Assembly: GCA_023455425.1 (NCBI GenBank)
Contig: JAEYCM010000006.1
Coordinates: forward strand, 30,184 to 94,183
Direction of reading: 5' to 3'
Source: Bacillota bacterium
Lineage (GTDB): Bacteria; Bacillota; Clostridia; Christensenellales; CAG-138
Length of the DNA: 64,000 nt
Numbering within the stretch: position 1 is the first letter of the stretch; each line of letters opens with the position of its first letter. The notes beneath the pieces were generated by a model. The model made no database searches. It was not told the origin of the DNA and worked only from the letters and a program-made list of their open reading frames with translations. Shown one piece after another: positions 60,379 through 64,000 of this stretch. The position numbers and the translations under genes are program-made.

Positions 60379-62025
60379 TTACTTCAAATCGTCGCTGAGC
60401 CAATTGCGTAAAAGCTGTACCACGGCGTCAGGACTCTTTTCAATGTATTTCTCCAAAGAAGAGAGCGTGGTGTTTTCGATTTCCGGAATTTCGGGAATTT
60501 CCACGGCAGGCTCCTCTTCTTCCATAGGCAGGATATCTTCGTCGCCCGCCTGGAGATCCACAATAGCGCCCGGATCTTCGTTTACCGCATACATGACGGG
60601 CGCGGGTTTCTTACGCAACGTCGCGATAGCTGCAAGCCCGATCAGGAAGACAAGGATGACCGTTCCAGCGGTAATGAGCGTTCTCATAGTAGCGGCATTT
60701 GCGGCCTGGCTCATCATTTCCTTCTGGGAATTGAAAGCTTCCTCAATATTGGGTTCTTCGTCCGTACCAAGCTGGAAGAAGGGGATCATTTCGACAGACA
60801 CCTTATCCAGTTCTACGCCAATGGCGTTGGCTACCAGATTTTGCACGTTTTCTGAATAGTCTTCCTCCATATCGGCGCCGTTGATGACAACGCCGACAGA
60901 AAGATCGAGCACCTGCCCCTGCGCGTTGTCGATTTGTGTACGCGTTTCATTCAGCTCCAGATTGGTTTCACGGCTGACCTTGCTGTAAATTGAATCCTCA
61001 TCCGTTTCCAATTCCGGATAGGTGGTTGTAATGGAAGTTCCGCCGCTGGAGTCAAGGCCGGTAACGCCGGTAGCGGCGGCATCCCCCTTAATGGTTTCGG
61101 CGAGTTCCTGCATGCTTACGGCCAGACCCTCGGTTCCGTTTTCCAGCGGAGGAGCAAACTCCACGCTTTCCGATTTCTGTTTATCAAAGTTCAGCGTGAC
61201 GCTGACTTCCGCAAACACCCGGTCTTCTCCGAAAACGGGGGTTAACAGGTTAATGACCTGCTCCTGTATGCTGTCCTGGACAGTCTTCTGCAGCGCAAGC
61301 TGCGTACCAATTGTTTCATAGGTCTGCTGTGCCGTTTGAGGCTGCTCTTCTTCCTCATCCAGGCTATAGAGCTTCATGTTGGAATCGACAATTCGCACAT
61401 CATCCACGCTCAGCCCGGAAACGCTTTTGGATACGAGCTCCGCTATGGTACGCGCCTCGGAAGATTCCAAAGTTGCGTCTTCCTTTAACTTAAGCAGGAC
61501 AGAAGCGGAAGCAGGTTTTTCATCGTCGGACAGCACATAGGCGCTTTCCTGCGCAAGAGAGAGGCTGACCACCGCATCGTCTATTTTTTCCATTTTTTTA
61601 ATGACCTGTCCCAGGTTTTCCTGTAGCTGGAACTGGTAGTAGACGCGCTTTTCCATATCGGTTGTGCCCAAGCCCGAAGCGTTTGAAAAAATGTCAAAAT
61701 TCAGGCCGCTTTTGGGATACCCTTCCGCGGCAAGCTGCATGCGCACGCCGTCAGCCTGACTGCTTTCTACTAATATAGTATCAGTCCCCTGCGGCTTGGC
61801 ATCTACATCCATCTCCTCAAGCAGAGAGAGCACCTCGCCGGCATCCTGGGATTCCATACCGCTGTAAAGTACCGTATATGATTTTTGGTTTAGCAGCACG
61901 CTTGCGGCAATGACAATTGCCACAGCTAAAAAGGTAAAAACAAAAAATCTCGTTTTTTGTCCTTTTTCAAGGTTTTTAAAATATTCGGTTATCTTGCCAA
62001 TGGTGTTTTTAAAAAAATCAGCCAA
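60379..62025 (-). CDS. fliF: Flagellar MS-ring protein FliF
   Basis: 548 residues. A membrane helix lies near residues 25-45 ('RFFVFTFLAVAIVIAASVLL') and another near 445-465. The YscJ-like domains lie between ('TVLYSGMESQDAGEVLSLLEE'). The C-terminal 'LRNWLSDDLK' is the FliG-binding tail. The start is TTG at 62025 with GGGTGA upstream. Here fliF is the first gene of the operon, without flgB, flgC and fliE before it, as would be usual in Bacillota. Confidence 0.95.
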   Translation of the reverse strand: MADFFKNTIGKITEYFKNLEKGQKTRFFVFTFLAVAIVIAASVLLNQKSYTVLYSGMESQDAGEVLSLLEEMDVDAKPQGTDTILVESSQADGVRMQLAAEGYPKSGLNFDIFSNASGLGTTDMEKRVYYQFQLQENLGQVIKKMEKIDDAVVSLSLAQESAYVLSDDEKPASASVLLKLKEDATLESSEARTIAELVSKSVSGLSVDDVRIVDSNMKLYSLDEEEEQPQTAQQTYETIGTQLALQKTVQDSIQEQVINLLTPVFGEDRVFAEVSVTLNFDKQKSESVEFAPPLENGTEGLAVSMQELAETIKGDAAATGVTGLDSSGGTSITTTYPELETDEDSIYSKVSRETNLELNETRTQIDNAQGQVLDLSVGVVINGADMEEDYSENVQNLVANAIGVELDKVSVEMIPFFQLGTDEEPNIEEAFNSQKEMMSQAANAATMRTLITAGTVILVFLIGLAAIATLRKKPAPVMYAVNEDPGAIVDLQAGDEDILPMEEEEPAVEIPEIPEIENTTLSSLEKYIEKSPDAVVQLLRNWLSDDLK

Positions 62026-62386
62026 TTGCGTTCACCCGTATCAATCGTATTCTTTGCTGCCTTCTTTTGCATATCGCAAAATAAGCCCCCCAAAACACAA
62101 GATGCTGTATATAATCCCACATTAATACACAATTCTACATAGTATTGTATACGTCATAAGATATAGATTCAACTAGTTTTTTTGGGGAATGATACCTTAG
62201 GCGGTCTATAGCCGGGAAAATTTCCTCAAATTTTCGTAAAGAGCGCTAAAGTACATCAAAAAAGAGCCGATCTATATACCAAACGCTCAGGAAGGCTAAT
62301 TTTCAAGCCAGGCGCCGGTAAGAAAAAGGTCGGAATGACGTAATAAAAAGGCATGGATGCCGTTAAAAATCAAGGAGGAAATCTCA
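62026..62386. other. 361-bp divergent region between fliF and flagellin
   Basis: The right part holds the sigma-D promoter and a long flagellin leader of about 105 bases. The leader has a possible CsrA-type GGA site at 62289 (CAGGAAGG) besides the ribosome site, which is tentative. The left part is AT-rich (62090-62170) and presumably drives fliF, but no convincing promoter could be picked out. No coding sequence is seen. Confidence 0.55.
62247..62273 (+). promoter_or_regulatory. Sigma-D (sigma-28) promoter of flagellin
   Basis: TAAA (62247-62250), a 15-bp spacer and GCCGATCT (62266-62273), one base from the consensus TAAA-N15-GCCGATAT. It makes flagellin a late, FliA/SigD-dependent gene and predicts a sigma-D and FlgM elsewhere in the genome. 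Confidence 0.88.
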
Positions 62387-63502
62387 ATGCGTATTAACAA
62401 CAACCTGATGTCCATGAACACCTATCGCCAGTACTCCGTCAACACCACAAACGCCGCTTCTTCCACCGAGAAATTGTCTTCCGGCTACCGCATCAATCGC
62501 GCGGGCGATGACGCCGCTGGCCTTGCAATCTCCGAGAAGATGCGCGCGCAGATCCGCGGCCTGAACATGGCTTCTAAGAACAGCCAGGATGCGATCTCTC
62601 TGGTGCAGACCGCTGAAGGCGCGCTTAACGAGACCCACTCCATCCTCCAGCGTATGCGTGAGCTGGCGGTGCAGTCTTCTTCCGATACCAACGATAGCTC
62701 TGTCGTTGACCGCGATGCTTTGAACGAGGAGTTCCAGGCTCTTAAGGAAGAGATCGATGATATCGCTGAAAAGACGGCTTTCAACGGCAAGGCTCTGCTG
62801 GACGGTACCTTTGGCGCGGTATCGACCGTTACTGCCGGTTCTGAATTGAAGGCGGGCAGCAATGGCATCGACAAGATCATTCTCGAAGGCTTTGCAGGGG
62901 GTGCCGCTCAAACCATCGACTTTACATTTGCTGCTGGTGAACTGACCGCTGAAGGCGCTGACAGCAGTGCAACGATTAGTGCTGCTGATGGAGAACAGAC
63001 CTTGCGGTTTGACCTTGGCCAAGGCAGGACCGTTACCCTCAAGACGACAGCTGCGTTTGACACAGATGTTTTCGCAACTTTGGATCAGATCCAGTTCGAT
63101 GTTACCGGTACGGCTGCCCTGATACAGACCGGCGCGAATGAGCTCGACACGATGAGCGTTTCTATCGCGGACATGAGCTCTACTGCTCTAGGTCTCACCG
63201 CTGCTGATCTGACGACGCAGACGGGCGCTGCTTCTGCCATCACCACCGTCAATGACGCCATCAATCAAGTATCCACCGAACGTTCCAAGTTGGGCGCTTA
63301 TCAGAATCGTCTCCAGCACAAGATCAACAACCTCGATACTTCCTCTGAAAACCTCACCGCCGCCGAAAGCCGCATCCGCGACCTCGACATGGCGAAGGAA
63401 ATGACCAACTACACCAAGAACAACATCCTCGTGCAGGCTGCCACCGCCATGTTGGCGCAGGCCAACTCCGCGCCCCAGGGCGTGCTCCAGCTGCTCCAGT
63501 AA
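62387..63502 (+). CDS. fliC: Flagellin
   Basis: 371 residues from the ATG at 62387 (AAGGAGG eight bases upstream). The N-terminal D0/D1 ('MRINNNLMSMNTYRQYSVNT', 'SGYRINRAGDDAAGLAISEK') and C-terminal D1/D0 ('NNILVQAATAMLAQANSAPQ', 'GVLQLLQ') are classic. The variable middle (about 150-270) is short and rich in Ala, Thr and Asp. Optimal codons dominate, as for abundant proteins. It is transcribed alone from a sigma-D promoter and ends with a terminator. Confidence 0.97.
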   Translation: MRINNNLMSMNTYRQYSVNTTNAASSTEKLSSGYRINRAGDDAAGLAISEKMRAQIRGLNMASKNSQDAISLVQTAEGALNETHSILQRMRELAVQSSSDTNDSSVVDRDALNEEFQALKEEIDDIAEKTAFNGKALLDGTFGAVSTVTAGSELKAGSNGIDKIILEGFAGGAAQTIDFTFAAGELTAEGADSSATISAADGEQTLRFDLGQGRTVTLKTTAAFDTDVFATLDQIQFDVTGTAALIQTGANELDTMSVSIADMSSTALGLTAADLTTQTGAASAITTVNDAINQVSTERSKLGAYQNRLQHKINNLDTSSENLTAAESRIRDLDMAKEMTNYTKNNILVQAATAMLAQANSAPQGVLQLLQ

Positions 63503-63541
63503 GCCTCGTAAGAGGAATCGTGTTCCCCCTTTATCCCCCAC

Positions 63542-63570
63542 GGAAAAGCGGCGCAAGCCGCTTTTCCCAT
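63542..63570 (+). terminator. Rho-independent terminator of flagellin
   Basis: A perfect 11-bp stem GGAAAAGCGGC / GCCGCTTTTCC (63542-63552 with 63557-63567) and a GCAA tetraloop. The T-run lies within the right arm and after it (CATTTCT). Confidence 0.82.
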
Positions 63571-63810
63571 TTCTGTATCTTTCGGTTATGGATATCTCTC
63601 CCGATTCTTATATTAAATTTTGATTGTCTGTCATTATTCAATATAAATAGGTAAGCCCACGTCACCAACTATGGCTGCGCGGAGGATTATGATTGTTTCT
63701 TGAAGACGAGGTATGCCCGAAAATTCTCGGAAAAAGCGTGGTCAAAACGCGACAAGCTGAATAGATATGAAGGGGCCATAAAAGATATGCAAAAAAGAGA
63801 AAAAAGGGTG

Positions 63811-63839
63811 TTGACAGTGGGGGGTGAGTTTGCTACAAT
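63811..63839 (+). promoter_or_regulatory. Consensus sigma-A promoter, probably of an rRNA operon
   Basis: TTGACA (63811-63816), a 17-bp spacer and TACAAT (63834-63839). Its strength and the non-coding leader that follows fit a stable-RNA operon. Confidence 0.75.
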
Positions 63840-63880
63840 AAACAAGCTGTCCCGCCCGAAAGGGTAAAGATAAGCACAAA

Positions 63881-63894
63881 GCACCTTGAAAACT
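63881..63894 (+). promoter_or_regulatory. boxA-like element in the leader
   Basis: GCACCTTGAAAACT resembles the CTTTGAAAACT motif found in Bacillota rRNA leaders and spacers, where Nus factors act for antitermination. The match is by eye only. Confidence 0.5.
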
Positions 63895-64000
63895 ATATAG
63901 TGCGAGAGAAAAGACGAACGCAATTTTTATTGAGGAACCAGCAAACGTACGGACAACGGCTGTTCTCACGAACAGCAAGTTGAGAAGTAAAAAAAGATAG

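Larger units (their letters stand above)
63571..64000 (+). other. Non-coding region and probable rRNA operon leader
   Basis: No gene is visible in the 430 bases to the window end. The first 240 bases are AT-rich spacer. A consensus promoter at 63811-63839 is followed by about 155 bases of transcribed leader with a boxA-like motif. The leader continues past the window end, where 16S rRNA would be expected. Confidence 0.55.

Noticed and set aside
1..64000. Search for tRNA genes, CRISPR arrays, insertion sequences and prophage genes
   Set aside because: No T-loop-like GTTCRANTC with cloverleaf, no regularly spaced repeats, and no transposase, integrase or phage structural motif was seen by eye. 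Weak or degenerate elements could be missed without a covariance or profile search.

Overview
The window looks like a chromosome segment of a motile, anaerobic, Gram-positive bacterium of the Clostridia (Bacillota). Four things point there: a FliY-type motor switch protein carrying a CheC-like domain, two glycyl radical enzymes with their activases, strong GGAGG ribosome binding sites with frequent TTG starts, and sigma-A and sigma-D promoters of Bacillota type. Species cannot be read from the sequence. Base composition is moderately GC-rich in most of the window. An accessory stretch at about 35-39.7 kb and the last 500 bases are more AT-rich.

Layout. (1) 1-2533, plus strand: the end of an anaerobic cobalamin operon (partial CobD-type aminotransferase-fold decarboxylase, cobyric acid synthase, precorrin-8X methylmutase), closed by a bidirectional terminator shared with a minus-strand SIMPL protein. 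(2) 3829-17314, plus strand: a sugar or sugar-acid uptake and oxidation locus. It begins with a near-consensus promoter that overlaps a region holding a perfect LacI-type operator. It contains three NAD(P)-type dehydrogenases, a galactose-type (Mgl) ABC importer, a beta-propeller lactonase, a LacI regulator, a PfkB kinase, 6-phosphogluconate dehydrogenase and a LarA-family (nickel-pincer) racemase/epimerase homologue. Together they suggest a dehydrogenase, lactonase, C2-epimerase, kinase, 6-phosphogluconate route. (3) 17378-19219, minus strand: a HAD phosphatase and a short glycyl-radical activase. (4) 19282-35108, plus strand: a second catabolic locus with a ROK kinase, two different dehydratase-type glycyl radical enzymes, a ferredoxin-type activase, DeoR and AraC regulators, a large ROK-like protein with an unknown N-terminal half, a shikimate-dehydrogenase-fold protein lacking the substrate SxS motif, and a ribose-type ABC importer with two permeases. 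Its substrate is unknown, and it is the best candidate here for an undescribed pathway.

(5) 35-42 kb: small stand-alone genes (two DUF1801 proteins, a broken VOC gene, a glutaredoxin-like protein, a LytTR regulator with its DUF3021 partner, a PhnB-like VOC protein, DUF1905, a LUD protein, a cysteine-desulfidase-family protein and a GNAT acetyltransferase). (6) 42263-48403: a BMP-type nucleoside ABC importer with thymidine kinase and a deoxyribosyltransferase-like protein, a coherent nucleoside salvage operon. (7) 48500-62025, minus strand: a flagellar operon in the order fliF-G-H-I-J-(MotE-like)-K-flgD-flgE-flbD-motA-motB-fliM-fliY. The divergent flagellin gene has a textbook sigma-D promoter. 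(8) 63811 to the end: a consensus promoter and boxA-like leader that probably drive an rRNA operon starting just beyond the window.

Across the three ABC importers, each binding-protein gene is followed by a strong hairpin before the ATPase gene, a likely way of setting high binding-protein expression. All functional assignments come from reading motifs and context. No database search was run, and comparisons to named homologues are from memory.
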